Positions 53,201 through 62,589 of a stretch of DNA of 64,000 bases are shown here, one piece after another. The stretch comes from Shinisaurus crocodilurus (Eukaryota; Chordata; Lepidosauria; Squamata; Shinisauridae): the NCBI GenBank assembly GCA_021292165.1, contig CM037880.1, forward strand, positions 28,480,232 through 28,544,231, in the 5' to 3' direction. The notes beneath the pieces were generated by a model that saw only the letters and a program-made list of their open reading frames with translations, searched no databases and had not been told where the DNA came from. The position numbers and the translations under genes were made by a program. Each line of letters begins with the position of its first letter. Positions within the stretch are counted from its first letter, which is position 1.

Positions 53201-54457
53201 TTTTGGGAGAAGTTTATTATACAGTATGGGTAAATTTTGTACTGGAACAGTTTTTAATATTCGCTGATGTGTACGCTCTTTTAAATTATTTACCTGCTTC
53301 ATGGAAATTAATAAACGATCAGCATAAATGGATTCTCTGTGCCCTCTTGACACAGATAAAAGACTGATATTACAACGCTGGAAGGATAAACTCTCACTGT
53401 TGATGTGTGAAGCAAAATTAGCTTACTGTGATGCTTATGTTTTGATTATGTTGCAGTGGTTTTTTTACTGCTTATCTGGAAAGTTCCCAGACAGGTTAAA
53501 CCAGGACATGGCTGTATGTGTTTACGAAGCTATTCTTACCTGCGGCCTTGCTAGGCCTGAGAATGCTAGGCGTGAGACAGAACAGTCATGTGATGTAAAT
53601 AAGCTAATGACGTGTAGTGGCCAGGCTTTGGCCATATGTATCATGCTTTTATGGTTTTGAGCTGCACATGCTATTGCTGAGCTGGATGTACCTTCAAGGC
53701 TTTGTACTCTGCACATAGACTTTGTATATGGAATGTAAAGTAGATGTAACCTGTAGTGACACTTTGTTATAAGTTAATAAAACAGTTAGAATAGAACTGT
53801 TTTTGACTACAGTGTGAGTCCTGAGTCCTGAAATGAAATGCAGCTGGGAAGGCTGAAGCTAACTGCTGTGTGGGAAAAAACTCTGCTGCTGTGTGTAGAA
53901 GGCCAGGGCTTCATTTAGCTGGCTAGCACACAGGCCAACATTTCACTCCAAACCCAACACTCACCTCCTATAATGCAATGTATTGAGGACCTTTCAACGT
54001 TTGAATGGGTGGCATATAGATGCCACCTTCAAATGGATACTTATTTGGATATTTGGTTTGCTTTTGTTGAAGCCTACGTAGAATTGCTAGTAAGTTGTAT
54101 TTTCATATATATGCATTTCATCTGTATCCATTGCTATGGATATATACAAATTCATGTACGTATGTATATTTTTTAAAATTCCAAAAAAACGCCTTTTGTG
54201 TTGCACCGTAGAATATGCATGCACTGAAAAAATCCAAGGTTTACCATATATTTATTCTCAATTTTTGCTTTAGGATAGAACGTTTGGCCAAAGATATCAT
54301 GCAAGACATTGGCTACAATGACATTGTCGTTCTATGTGTACTGAAGGGTGGCTACAAATTCTGTGCTGACCTTGTGGAGCATATTAAGAACCTCAGTAGA
54401 AATTCGGAAAGGTTCATCTCCATGAAAGTTGACTTTGTCCGACTGAAAAGTTACCGT
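42173..54457 (+). CDS. PRTFDC1: Phosphoribosyltransferase domain containing 1, 5' part (exons 1-3)
   Basis: Three coding exons (42173-42238, 48606-48712, 54274-54457) give the first 119 codons, ending in phase 0. Exons 2 and 3 are 107 and 184 bases, the HPRT-family sizes. The protein reads [15 protein letters not shown], then [22 protein letters not shown], then [17 protein letters not shown], which contains the LKGG pyrophosphate-binding loop. The YPQHYYGDL segment separates it from HPRT1. The family lies near purine salvage, but mammalian PRTFDC1 lacks efficient HGPRT activity through a change at the catalytic Asp, which is encoded in an exon beyond this window and so was not checked. Exons 4 onward are not visible up to 64000. 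Confidence 0.94.
42430..42557. mobile_element. Harbinger-like palindromic MITE
   Basis: Arms GGGCGCAATCCTATGCGTG and CATGGGATTGCGCC with TTA-type flanks (TTTA on both sides). Core contains CTCCCAGCATGC. Confidence 0.75.
42653..42745. repeat. AGTAAG-type palindromic MITE
   Basis: Arms GCTGCAATTCTATATGCAT and GTGCCTAGAATTGCACTG; loop has CATTGAACTCAGTGG. Confidence 0.65.
42790..42860. repeat. AGTAAG-type palindromic MITE, partial
   Basis: Contains CACCCTTACCTGGGAGTGAG and CTTACGCCGGAGTAAGCATG. Only part of the arms remains. Confidence 0.5.
43565..43660. repeat. AGTAAG-type palindromic MITE
   Basis: Arms GCATAATCCTATGCATGTTTA and GTGCATAGGATTGCACTGTT. Confidence 0.65.
43692..43795. mobile_element. 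Harbinger-like palindromic MITE
   Basis: Starts GGGTGCAATCCTATGC after TTAA and contains the family core (GCAGTTGTAGGACTTTTTTC). The right end is degenerate. Confidence 0.65.
43856..43973. mobile_element. hAT-like hairpin MITE
   Basis: Arms GGTGCCCTCCAGATGTTTTG and ACACATCTGGAGGGCACC enclose CTACAACTCCCATAATCC. Terminal bases and target duplication not resolved. Confidence 0.65.
44079..44320 (-). mobile_element. pogo/Tigger-like MITE, copy 3 (inverted)
   Basis: Flanked by TA at 44077-44078 and 44321-44322. The internal order is reversed relative to 1153-1398. Confidence 0.8.
44760..44843. repeat. AGTAAG-type palindromic MITE
   Basis: Contains CTTACTTGTGAGTAAGCTCC, a CATTGAACACAGTGGG loop and CATAGGATTGCACTG. 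Confidence 0.6.
45010..45210 (+). repeat. Interspersed repeat with SINE-like 3' end
   Basis: Second copy of the 7480-7685 family (GCTACCTCCAGGAT, CTTGTGGG, ATGCTGGACTAGAT, GATCCAGCAGGACTCTTCTG). Confidence 0.65.
45338..45911 (-). pseudogene. Non-LTR retrotransposon C-terminus with C2H2 finger, copy 1
   Basis: The minus-strand frame (45843-45436) has [17 protein letters not shown], then NIENWETLA, a Lys/Arg-rich stretch and a terminal C2H2 finger ([21 protein letters not shown]). This architecture is the known C-terminus of a group of non-LTR retrotransposon ORFs, not a host zinc-finger gene. The 3' tail lies at 45338-45435. A copy of the same end is at 61330-61700. Confidence 0.75.
46024..46142. 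mobile_element. Harbinger-like palindromic MITE
   Basis: Left TTA then GGGCACTATCCTATGCAAG; right CTTGCATAGGATTGTGCC. The core is CTACAACTCCCAGCATGCC and its complement. Confidence 0.8.
46567..46688. mobile_element. hAT-like hairpin MITE
   Basis: Arms TCCTCCAGATGTGTTGGAC and CAGCACATCTGGAGG enclose ACTCCTAGCATCC. Target duplication not resolved. Confidence 0.6.
47221..47283. mobile_element. Palindromic MITE, GGTTGGATCC family, copy 4
   Basis: An almost perfect 63-base palindrome of GGTTGGATCCAGACTTAAGT and its complement. Confidence 0.75.
47873..47896 (+). repeat. (TG)n microsatellite
   Basis: About 12 TG units. Confidence 0.9.
48093..48436. mobile_element. hAT element, CAGGGGTGGGGAACC family
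   Basis: 344 bp from CAGGGGTGGGGAACC to GATTCCCCACCCCTC, flanked by TGCTAAAG and TACTAAAG (7 of 8). No coding capacity. Confidence 0.8.
48606..48712 (+). CDS. PRTFDC1: PRTFDC1 coding exon 2
   Basis: 107 bases after TGTTTTACAG, ending AG before GTGAGG. It encodes [13 protein letters not shown] through IPHGIIVDR. The length equals HPRT-family exon 2. Confidence 0.96.
49242..49951. mobile_element. hAT element with GAGTC arrays and a promoter-like GC-rich core
   Basis: 710 bp beginning CAGGGATG and ending CATCCCTG, with the perfect 8-bp duplication ACAGCAGG at 49234-49241 and 49952-49959. Both ends hold arrays of GACTCGAGTC-like decamers (49262-49345 and 49825-49942). The middle (49350-49810) is CpG-dense and contains ACTTCCGG (an ETS-type site) followed by ATGGCGGCGGCG. 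No transposase is encoded. Confidence 0.9.
50109..50870 (+). mobile_element. LTR-like insert (possible Gypsy-type LTR)
   Basis: Starts TGTCATGTCCCAGCAAGAGG and is rich in CTTGAC/CTGGACT/CCTTGAAC-type blocks, a composition seen in reptile Gypsy LTRs. The right border and a target duplication could not be fixed, and no AATAAA is obvious. Confidence 0.4.
50230..50265 (+). repeat. (CT)n(CA)n microsatellite
   Basis: CT units followed by about 12 CA units, inside the LTR-like insert. Confidence 0.9.
51064..51290 (+). mobile_element. tRNA-derived SINE
   Basis: Plus-strand copy with the ACTTTGGGCCAGTCACC block and an ATAAATAAATA tail. The B box is altered (GGGTCAGATCCCC). Confidence 0.8.
51340..51890 (-). 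mobile_element. Degenerate SINE interrupted by unidentified DNA
   Basis: The right part (AACCCAGTGAGTTTTATAGC at 51797) and the left part (CAATAGCCCTGTGAGATAGG at 51384) read as the two halves of an old minus-strand SINE. About 370 bases between them were not identified. Confidence 0.4.
52355..53030 (+). pseudogene. L2/CR1-clade LINE, 3' coding end, copy 3
   Basis: Broken plus-strand frames give the post-RT region of this LINE group: a block like [15 protein letters not shown], then a [12 protein letters not shown] block and a CRLAARV-like block, then CCTTCCCCTGGAGGTTAGA-type DNA. Truncated before the 3' UTR. Confidence 0.75.
53105..53397 (+). pseudogene. L1-type LINE ORF2 C-terminal fragment, copy 2
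   Basis: Homologous to 37280-37592 and starting at the same point (TTTTTAATAAGG). It is split by the solo LTR at 53398. Confidence 0.7.
53398..53959 (+). mobile_element. Solo LTR with CTCAC target duplication
   Basis: 562 bp from TGTTGATGTGTGAAG to CCAAACCCAACA, flanked by CTCAC at 53393-53397 and 53960-53964. AATAAA at 53776-53781 gives the plus orientation. It differs from the LTR at 37593. Confidence 0.9.
53960..54188 (+). mobile_element. L1 3' UTR, continuation of copy 2
   Basis: TTTCAACGTTTGAATGGGTGG and AGATGCCACCTTCAAATGG match 38285-38556. Confidence 0.7.
54274..54457 (+). CDS. PRTFDC1: PRTFDC1 coding exon 3
   Basis: 184 bases after TTTGCTTTAG, ending before GTAAGT. It encodes [19 protein letters not shown], the LKGG loop, and [13 protein letters not shown]. 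The length equals HPRT-family exon 3. Confidence 0.96.
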
Positions 54458-55391
54458 GTAAGTAATGAATTTGCTTATTTATTTTTTAGAACCCTCTTTG
54501 GTTGAATGTGGTTTGATTACAGCATTTAAAGTTGCATACTAAGAGAGCAAGCCTGTGCCCTCAGATCAAAGCCTCTGAAATCAAAAGCCCTACCAAAAGC
54601 CCTACCAATCTCTTCCCAGCAAGGTAGAAGTCAGGGGGAAGGCGGGGGTTTCCTGAACGGAGAAAAGAACATTCCCTTTCATTGGTTACAATGGGAGGGG
54701 ATGTTCTTTTCTCCGTCCAGGAAACTCTTGAGCTGATCTAAATAATCCCATGTGTTGGAGGTGTAGTTTGAGGCTGAGAGGGCTGTGGATTCAGCGGTTC
54801 CACATCCTCTCCCTCCCTGGCCACCGCCATACCCCCAACATGTCTCCCCCCCCCCCACGTGGTCAGAGTTCCAACCTCGTAGAGGGAGCCACTACGGAAA
54901 TGTCCATGGTGGCTGGGAGGGGCAAAAATGGGCTCTGTGATTGGAAACCCCCCCTCTGAGGCCAGAGCTTCATCTAAAACCTTGGAAGATTTTTCCAATC
55001 AATCCTACGTACCCAGGGATGGGTCTCTGAGCGCATAGGATGGCTCTCTTAGATATTTAGAAGAAGAAAAAAAAACACTGTCAGAATCCAGTGTTCTGAG
55101 CTTTTGCTGTTGTAGGAGTCAGTGAAGAAACTGACAATATAATGGTTTGGCTTTCATTAAGAGAACATGACTTAGAGAACGGAGTTGCTTAACTTAAGAT
55201 CCTATTGATATTATTAGCATAATAAATTCTTCATCTCACATCATTTGGACTTCTGTTTCTCCCAATGAAATAGCATAACAAAAATTGAGCCAGCCAGCGC
55301 AGGATTTATTTTATTTTTATTTTTTAGTGCCAGGACAAACTACAATTTCTAGAATTGCTTGGGCCCATCAGACCCGTTTAAAACCTACTTA

Positions 55392-55498
55392 GGGCACAAT
55401 CCTGTGCATGTTTAGACAGAAAAAAAAGGTCCTACAACTCCCAGCATGCTGGGAGTTGTAGGACATCTTTCTGTCTAAACATGCATAGGATTGCACCC
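55392..55498. mobile_element. Harbinger-like palindromic MITE with TTA duplication
   Basis: 107 bp, GGGCACAATCCTGTGCATG to CATGCATAGGATTGCACCC, flanked by TTA at 55389-55391 and 55499-55501. The 3-bp TTA duplication and GGG ends fit PIF/Harbinger. Confidence 0.85.
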
Positions 55499-56689
55499 TT
55501 AAGCTTGTACTGCAGACACACCCTAAGTTAAGCTGAAGCAAGACTTAACTGGCCACAATCCAAAGTACAGTGAACAGTGAAACTAGTTCCATGAGCGCAA
55601 AGGGTGGTTGTGCGGGGGGGGGGGGAGAAGGAGCTGAGGTCTGAGTCTTGTTTTTCTCAAATAGCATCCCACCCCCGCCCCAAATACTGCATAACAAATT
55701 ACTGTGGAAACGGAGGGGAGTTCCAAAAGCAGTTTGCGCCACGGCCTGTGGTTTCACAGCTGTTGAAAGAGAAAAATGTGAAAAATCCTACTGTGCTAGC
55801 AAAAGCCCCTTGAGTTGAACCTAAACTGCTCTTTGGATCATTGTCACTGTTTACAGTGACCTATCATTTCTTTTGTCATGAGTACATATCATAGCAGAAA
55901 TAGGGAGTTAAAGTAAAGAAGTACCAAAGATGTCCCCATTGCTTTCTGCCCCCCCCCCCTCACAGGGGCTGGCCTGAGACCAGGCAGTGCCCTCAGCAAG
56001 GAGCCTCTTCAGCAGCCCCTCTATGTGTTCAGTGTTTGAACACCTTGCTTTCTTTTTGCTTGTTTTTTTTTTTAGCCCATTTCACAACTCGGATGCACAA
56101 CTTGCGTGTGTGATTGATGCCTGTCATCTAAGATGATAAATTTGCACACATGGATTTGAACACGATTGCTTGTGTTCAGTTTCTGTTCTAATAGTCACGT
56201 TTATGCGAACCAGAACTGATGCTGCTATTAGCCCGCCTGTGAAAATTCCTTAGATATTCTTAATTTTGTGTGTGCGCACTACGAACCGTCTCACTTTCAT
56301 TACTCTTTTTTCCCCTGTTCAATTTTAATATTTTCTCCTCAGTTCTTCTTTTTATCTAACTCGCTTTCCATCCCCAGATAGTGGTTTTCCTCACGCAATT
56401 TTTTCTCTCCCTTCTAGCTTCCCTTTACTAACCATTTCCTGTTTCTCTCTTCCTTAAGGGAGTCCTGCTGCTTTCTGTTCACTTTGTGCAGCTGTGCTCT
56501 TTCCTCTCTCCAACTGTTTGCCTCCAAGAACCATGTTCAAGTCTTGTAAACACTGGTGGGATTCTGATGTGTTTTCTTGCTCCACGTTCAGCATTCATGG
56601 CGAAAAGGTTAGTTCATCGTAGACTGTGTAAATGGATTTAACCACTCAGAACATTTTCTATAAAGTTAGGTCAGTCACGCACACACACG

Positions 56690-56815
56690 GTGGGATCCAG
56701 CTTTAGTCATGCTTAGAATAGACCCAATGAAATGACTAGGACTGAAGTTAGGCATGACTGACAAGTCTCATTTGTATCAGTGGGTCTGCTCTGACTAAAT
56801 CAGGATCCAACCCTC
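56690..56815. mobile_element. Palindromic MITE, GGTTGGATCC family, copy 5
   Basis: Ends GGTGGGATCCAGCTTTAGTC and GACTAAATCAGGATCCAACC. The middle holds two GCATGACT-type blocks. Confidence 0.65.
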
Positions 56816-56889
56816 CGCTTTTTATACTGGTTTGAAGAAGAGGTTTTTTGGCAACTCTAAAGCTTGTTACTTTACCAACACAGTCTTGA

Positions 56890-57335
56890 CAGAAAGGGCA
56901 TGTTCACGCGTAACAATGAGCCAAACATTCTTGCTTAATAAGCCATAATGTGAATGAGCTGCATGCTGGTGCACCCAGCCCGTTTGCTCCCATTTCGCTC
57001 CTCCCTTCTCACGTGTGGGTCGACAAGCCAGGAAGGGATAGCTTTGCATGATGTCCAACCATGGGATTATGGTTAAATTCAGCCAAACAAGCCAGAATTG
57101 TAAGCCAGTGTTAAACCAGGGTTTGTTGTCCTAGTTTGTTTGAGCAGACTTAACCATAATCCTGGGTTCACATGTCACATGAAGCTATCATTTCCTGGTC
57201 TGTTTACCTGTTTGTGTGAAGGAAGGAATGAAGCAAGAGCAAATGAGCTGTGTGCACTAGCATGCAGTTTGTTCACATTGCAGTTTATTAAGCCATACAA
57301 TTTGGTTTATTGTTACTTGTGAATGTTCCCAAAGT
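56890..57335. repeat. Long-inverted-repeat element (AACCATGG/TTAAGCCA group)
   Basis: GGCATGTTCACGCGTAACAA at the left and TTGTTACTTGTGAATGTTCCC at the right are inverted arms, enclosing several AAGCCA/TGGTTA motifs. Confidence 0.55.
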
Positions 57336-57529
57336 ATTGTCTGCAGTCTACAGCAAGCGTATGCATCAAAGCAGCACACTTGGCTAGGTTTTTCCTTCTG
57401 TTTCATTAGGGGATGCACAGGCAAGTGCAAGAGAACTTCAAAAGAAGAGGAAAGAAGAGGCTGTGTGTACCTGGACCAAAGGCTTTTGCATGCCTCGGCT
57501 TACTAAGCCACAATATGATTGACTGAACA

Positions 57530-57975
57530 TATTGAGTGCATTTGCACATAACTCGAAGCCACGGTTTATGTTAGCCATGGTTTGTTGGTTTAGCCATGAA
57601 TTATCTTGCAGAGTAGCAAACCAACCGCAGATCGTTTTCCGTATTTCTGGTTTGTTTCTCTCCCACCCATTTTCCCAGCCTTCAGAGTGGTGTCATTTTC
57701 AGGCTGCTCTTGATAGGTGCCTCTGTTTCAGGGTAGACAGCAGGGCAAATAAGTCAGGGATAAGCCACAGTTCTGGGTTCAGACATCGCAACAAGCCATG
57801 GCTTAAACAAGCCAGATTTCATAAGCCAACAACAAACCATGGCTTCTGTTTGGTTTGTAGCTGGTTAACAAACTATGCTTTGTTTGCGGGGATAGATTTG
57901 GACACACGACAAACCAGATTTCAACAAACTATATCATGGCTTAGTCTTATGTGCGAATCACACCATTGTCTGTCA
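57530..57975. repeat. Long-inverted-repeat element (AACCATGG/TTAAGCCA group)
   Basis: GTGCATTTGCACATAACTCG at the left and GTCTTATGTGCGAATCACAC at the right are inverted arms; AAACCATGGCTT-type motifs recur inside. Confidence 0.55.
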
Positions 57976-59118
57976 CCACCTAATGGCTGGATATTTTAAA
58001 AGAGAACACAAAATCAGAGGGAACTCCTTGTCTAAAGATTGTTCAATTTGTCCAATACATTTGAAAGCTATTCATTGTATATCTGCAGAAGGAAAGCAGA
58101 TGATTCAAAGTATTTCATAGGGACTCTTATCCATAGGCTTCTAGAAGACAATGGCTGATTAATAACTGAATCTCAGGCTTGAAAATGGCATTTTTTTTCC
58201 AGCCGCTCTTATCAAGAAAGTAACTCTTTATTCATCCCTGTGTTATAACAAAGTGTCAAAAGAAAGTTGTTTTGGTAATGTCCAAATCATGTGATGCAAA
58301 GTATAACAGATTATGTGGCTTGAACTAGAGCTTTCTCTCAATCCTTTGAAATTCATCAAAATTATTTACGGTATTCAGAACATAACTAATTAAAAAAATG
58401 TGACCCCACCCTGAATAACAACCCAGGCACACAATGGGCACATTGATACGTTCCCACAAACAAAAACGGTGACGTTACATGTTTGCTTTTTATGCATCCG
58501 GTTGTTTGCCATTTATTTAACCATCATTTATTCTCGGTGGTGTTGTCACAAACAGAAGGATCAGTGCCTCAAAACACTGAACATGTACAACAGTGCTGGC
58601 CTTGTGTTTACTAAAAAGCTGGCCGTCTTCAGGGATCTGGTGCCATCCAGAAATAGTTCCGGATTTGGTAAATTGACTTACTGTCGATTTTAGAAGATAC
58701 GGTACTTTGTAACTTTAAAGCTCCAGTCAACTCTTGATCTACCGTAAATTTGCACAAAATGGTGCAAGCTTTCGTTGCTAAACTAGAACACTGCAGACAA
58801 AGGCTAAGTTCAAAACAGATTAGTTCAAATCAATGTGTGGAATTCAGTCTTTCCTGGCTCTCTGTGATGGAGCCTCCAAAAGCCCTTTGTCTGTCCACTC
58901 CTCCTGCCAGTGGCACGCATTCCTTCTATCCCTGGGCCCGGTCTTAACTCCCCTCACTTCCACCCCTCGGGCCCCACTTTCTCCCTGTCTGTGCCTTTCT
59001 CTTCTACCAGGGATTCCCTTAGGTCTCAGCTTCTCATCCTGGTCCCTACCCCTTTAGGCTCTCTGCCGCTTGGGCTTTGCCCCACCCAGCATTCCCACTT
59101 CAGAGTAAATATTTATAG

Positions 59119-59238
59119 CAGCCTTCCCCAACTGGGTGCCCTCCAGGTGTCTTGGAATTCTACCCCATCACCCCATGCCTGGGGATGGTGGGAGTTGTAG
59201 TCCAACACATCCATAGGGCACCCGGTTGGGGAAGGCTG
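59119..59238. mobile_element. hAT MITE with near-perfect 8-bp duplication
   Basis: Ends CAGCCTTCCCCAACTGGG and GGTTGGGGAAGGCTG; flanked by ATTTATAG and ATTTATAT (7 of 8). Confidence 0.85.
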
Positions 59239-59239
59239 A

Positions 59240-60380
59240 TTTATATAGGCTCAGGCTGTTAGGATTGTTTTTTTGTTTTGCTTTTGCTTTTTACCTCCGT
59301 CTTGATGGGGAAATGGATGCTGTAGCTATGAATGAATAATTGCTTCCTACTGCGATACCATCCACTGTGGCTTCCTGGTATGGGAGTGCTCCAAAGGGAC
59401 ACTTGATTACTGCTGGATGTTCTATGGCTAATTCATAAAAGTTTCAGCGTGCATTTATAATGGGGCAAGTGTGTGCTCTTCGGGCCCGAGAACATTTCCC
59501 AGGCTAAATAACCGCACTAAAAGCAGATTAGCAGCAATTCTCTATAAATGCAGCCTACGGAAACGCACTTCCTTTAATTCACTGTGAAAGAGTAAACGAA
59601 GTGCTTGTTAGACTCGCTGATCTTACTGCCTCCAGACAGTATGATCATCCCATTCTGTAGTTACCTATGCCGATTTGGTGTGGAAATTAGGACTTGTGAC
59701 CCTCCTTGATGGAAACAGACACACATTATTTTCTGCCCCATGAGTTAAAAGGAAATCTCTGTTAGTTCAGTTGGTAAAGGCCTTTCCTTGGAAGAAGCTC
59801 AGGTTAAGCATTCTGTTCTCTGTGCTTTCATATCTGTGGTTGAAGTGGTGATTTGTGTTGTCTTCATTCACAGTATGTGGCCATGGATTAATTACAAATT
59901 GGCGCCTGCCTGGTGGAATGAATTCCCATAACCCCCGGAGCCAGTGTTTGCACTAATTTAAGATGAGTTTTTAAAATGGGAAGGAGGGCTGGGTACGAGA
60001 AGCCAGTTAGCACAGAATTTGGCCCTGCGCTACAAACTTTGGCAAGCAATGCTTGGCAAATAAATCTTCCTTCTCTGGTTTTTGGTAGGAACTGCTTGAA
60101 CATCAGAAGAAAAGCCAAAGAGGGCCATTTTAACATACTGGGGGATTTTGAATTGAGCCTTTTTGATTGTTAATTCTGAATCTTTCAAAGTTGTGTACAT
60201 AAAGGACTGTGCGTGATATATTATTGTACAGACTGACAGGGCTGTATTTGTTTTTAGAACCTGACCGTGTCTGAGGCAAGGTAATGAAAAGGGACGGGGC
60301 CTCCCTTTTGGGAGAGCTAGTGCCACGGAGTTTCCAGGCGTGTAAAAGTTCATTTATATACAATGCGAGATCTTTGGGAG
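59240..60380. other. Unique-looking intron DNA
   Basis: The longest stretch of intron 3 without recognised repeats. 59440-59660 has homeobox-like A/T cores in balanced sequence and could be a conserved non-coding element, but this rests on appearance only. Confidence 0.3.
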
Positions 60381-60384
60381 GGGG

Positions 60385-60545
60385 TTTAGCACTCTCAGTG
60401 GTAGAGCACATGATTATGTTCCATGTTCAACCCCAGACATCTCCAGAAAATACTGTCTGAAACTTAACTTTTGCCAGACAGTGTAAGCAGTACTTCAGCT
60501 AGTTGGACCAATGGTCTGATTCCATAAAAGGCAGTTTTTCTATGT
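60385..60545 (+). mobile_element. tRNA-derived SINE, second family
   Basis: The head with A box (CAGTGGTAGAGCACATG) and B box (ATGTTCAACCCC) is followed by the family body and ends near AAAGGCAGTTTTTCTATG. Confidence 0.75.
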
Positions 60546-60951
60546 TCCTGTCTTTGCGTGCAAGAGTGCCAAAGTCGCGGTTCTTCAGTACAGTGTTGCC
60601 TTGGGTAGCTACGGTAGTAATTCTTAGTGTGGCGTGGGAGTGGAACCTATGCTGGGTGCTGCACAGGTGCTCTACTTTCTGGTTGCCCCAGCCACAAGAG
60701 GTTTGTTGTGAAAAATTGTCCCCTCACTGGCTGCTGTTTGCCCTTGAATGTGCTGTTTACAATAAACAGCACCTTTGGGGACAAATAGCAGTGGAGGTTT
60801 TTTTTTAGCACAAAACTAGTATGGAGAATATGTTCCAAATTGGTGCTCCGCAGCTAGTTAGTTTATTTTCTTCAAAATAAAAGTTGCTAGTTTTAAGCAT
60901 ACATTTTTAGCAACTGTAAATAATGTAACATTTAGTTTGCTACTTAGAGAT

Positions 60952-61230
60952 CTGGTTCACACGTAACGACAACCCAGAGTATGTGATGAATCATGGGTTG
61001 TCATTACATGTGAACCCTGCACTATGGTTTAATTATGGGTTGTTAACCACAAACATCCCAGAGCTCACAACCTAACCACAAACTATGGGTTCTCTTCCTG
61101 GGTTGTTTGTGGTTAACAACCCATAGTTAAGCCATAGTGCAGGTTTCACACAACAACAAACCACGATTCAACAACAACCCACTATTCTATGACAACCCAT
61201 ACTCTGGGTTGTCGTTACATGCAAACTGGG
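60952..61230. repeat. Long-inverted-repeat element (AACCCAGAGTATG group)
   Basis: ACGTAACGACAACCCAGAGT at the left and ACTCTGGGTTGTCGTTACAT at the right are near-perfect inverted arms. A second inverted pair (TATGGGTTGTTAACCACAAA) lies inside. Confidence 0.7.
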
Positions 61231-61329
61231 CAATACTGGATTGTCTTGGTTAAACTTAGCAAAAAAGGGGGGGAGCAAAGCTGAGGGGGTGAAGCACACA
61301 GTTCTTGGACTCCCTGGTAATTTTAAGTG

Positions 61330-61700
61330 TGAATGATGGAAGGATTGACCTTCTAAAAAAATGCAATATAAACCTCGAAAACTGGGAAGCTCTGGCCCAT
61401 GAATGATCTAAATGGAGGTTGGCCTTTCACAAAGGTTCCATGGACTTTGAAGAAGCCCGAGTGCAAAGTGAAAGGGAGAAACGTGCTAAGCGAAAAGCAC
61501 GTCAAACGAATCCTTTACAGGACCATCTTCCATCTGGTAACCTGTGTCCTCACTGTGGGAAGCTGTGTGGATCTAGAATTGGCCTCCACAGTCACTTACG
61601 GACCCATCGCTAGAGTCTACACAATCCTCTTTAGAATTTCCTCCTTTTATCCTGGAAGACAATCTTACTCGGTCATGAGTGATCGCCTGATGATGATGAC
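61330..61700 (+). pseudogene. Non-LTR retrotransposon C-terminus with C2H2 finger, copy 2
   Basis: The plus-strand frame 61419-61613 repeats the copy-1 end ([39 protein letters not shown]). A stop (TGA) lies upstream in place of the preceding residues. It ends in a GATGATGATGA tail. Confidence 0.75.
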
Positions 61701-61924
61701 TTTGAAAAGTAACTTGCACAGATAGTTGTTTGACTCCTACGGTAGTCAACACTCCATTGAACAACGAGCTCAAACAAGGCCTCGTCTGCAGCAGCAGTGG
61801 GCAAAATATAGATCAGGAGTATGTAGGTGTAAGGTGGTCCTTTAGATACCCTGGACCCAAAGTCTCTGGGACTATTAAAGGTGACAATCAGCACTTGGAG
61901 TTAGGCTCAGAAACATAACAGGGC

Positions 61925-62150
61925 CCAGTGCAGATTGAATAGCACCGTAGTGGTATGCTCCGAATAATGGGCCCAGCCTAGAAGCAGCTTTCTGAGTCAG
62001 CAGCAGTTTCCAAACATCCTTCAAAGACAGCCCTGCGTAGAGAGCATTGCAGTATTGTATCACCTTAGAACTCCGCCTCATTCTGCAGCCTGTGTAGACC
62101 AGGGTGTGTGTATTCTGTACATAGCCGGGCGGAGTATTCAGCATCCTCAG
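61925..62150 (-). repeat. Old LINE-type repeat fragment
   Basis: The minus-strand reading YCNALYAGLSLKDVWKLL resembles the [12 protein letters not shown] segment of the LINE end at 52.6 kb, so this is probably another diverged L2/CR1-type 3' coding end. Confidence 0.55.
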
Positions 62151-62193
62151 AATCTTAGCTTTTTCTTTAAAGACATGAGGCAAGTTGCTAAAC

Positions 62194-62328
62194 CAGCCTA
62201 ACCTGGCCTGGTGCCCTGCAGAAGTTTTGGACTTCAGTTCCCATCAGCCTTGCCAGAGGTCAGGATCAGGAATGCAGGGAGCAGAATTACGAAACATCTG
62301 GAGGGCTCCAGGGTGGGGGAGTAGGCTG
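62194..62328. mobile_element. hAT MITE with near-perfect 8-bp duplication
   Basis: Ends CAGCCTAACC and GTAGGCTG; flanked by TGCTAAAC and TGCTATAC (7 of 8). Internal arms are diverged. Confidence 0.75.
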
Positions 62329-62394
62329 TGCTATACCACACGGCTACAAATGTGCTTGAAGGTTTGGAGGTCTCATACGAACCCCAGAAGCTGC

Positions 62395-62585
62395 CTTCTG
62401 CCGAGTCAGACCATTGGTCCATCCAGCCCAGTATTGCCGACACAGACTGGCAGTGGCTCTCCAGGTTATCAGGCAGGACTTTTCCTAGTTCTACCTGGAA
62501 ATACCAAGGAAATCCCAGGAAATTGAACCTGGGACATTCTGCATGCAGAGCGTGTGCTCTACCCCTGAGCTATGTCCCCTCCCCA
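62395..62585 (-). mobile_element. tRNA-derived SINE, second family
   Basis: Minus-strand copy: the head complement (GAGCGTGTGCTCTACCCCTG) is at its right, and the body (GGCAGTGGCTCTCCAGG, complementary strand) at its left. Confidence 0.8.
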
Positions 62586-62589
62586 GACA

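Larger units (their letters stand above)
48713..54273 (+). other. PRTFDC1 intron 2
   Basis: A 5.6-kb intron containing the nested transposon stack at 49150-50996, SINEs and LINE pieces. 48720-49145 and 51895-52350 show nothing recognised. Confidence 0.6.

Noticed and set aside
61925..62183. Minus-strand frame YCNALYAGLSLKDVWKLL as a gene fragment
   Set aside because: It matches the 3' coding end of the L2/CR1-type LINE seen at 52.6 kb.
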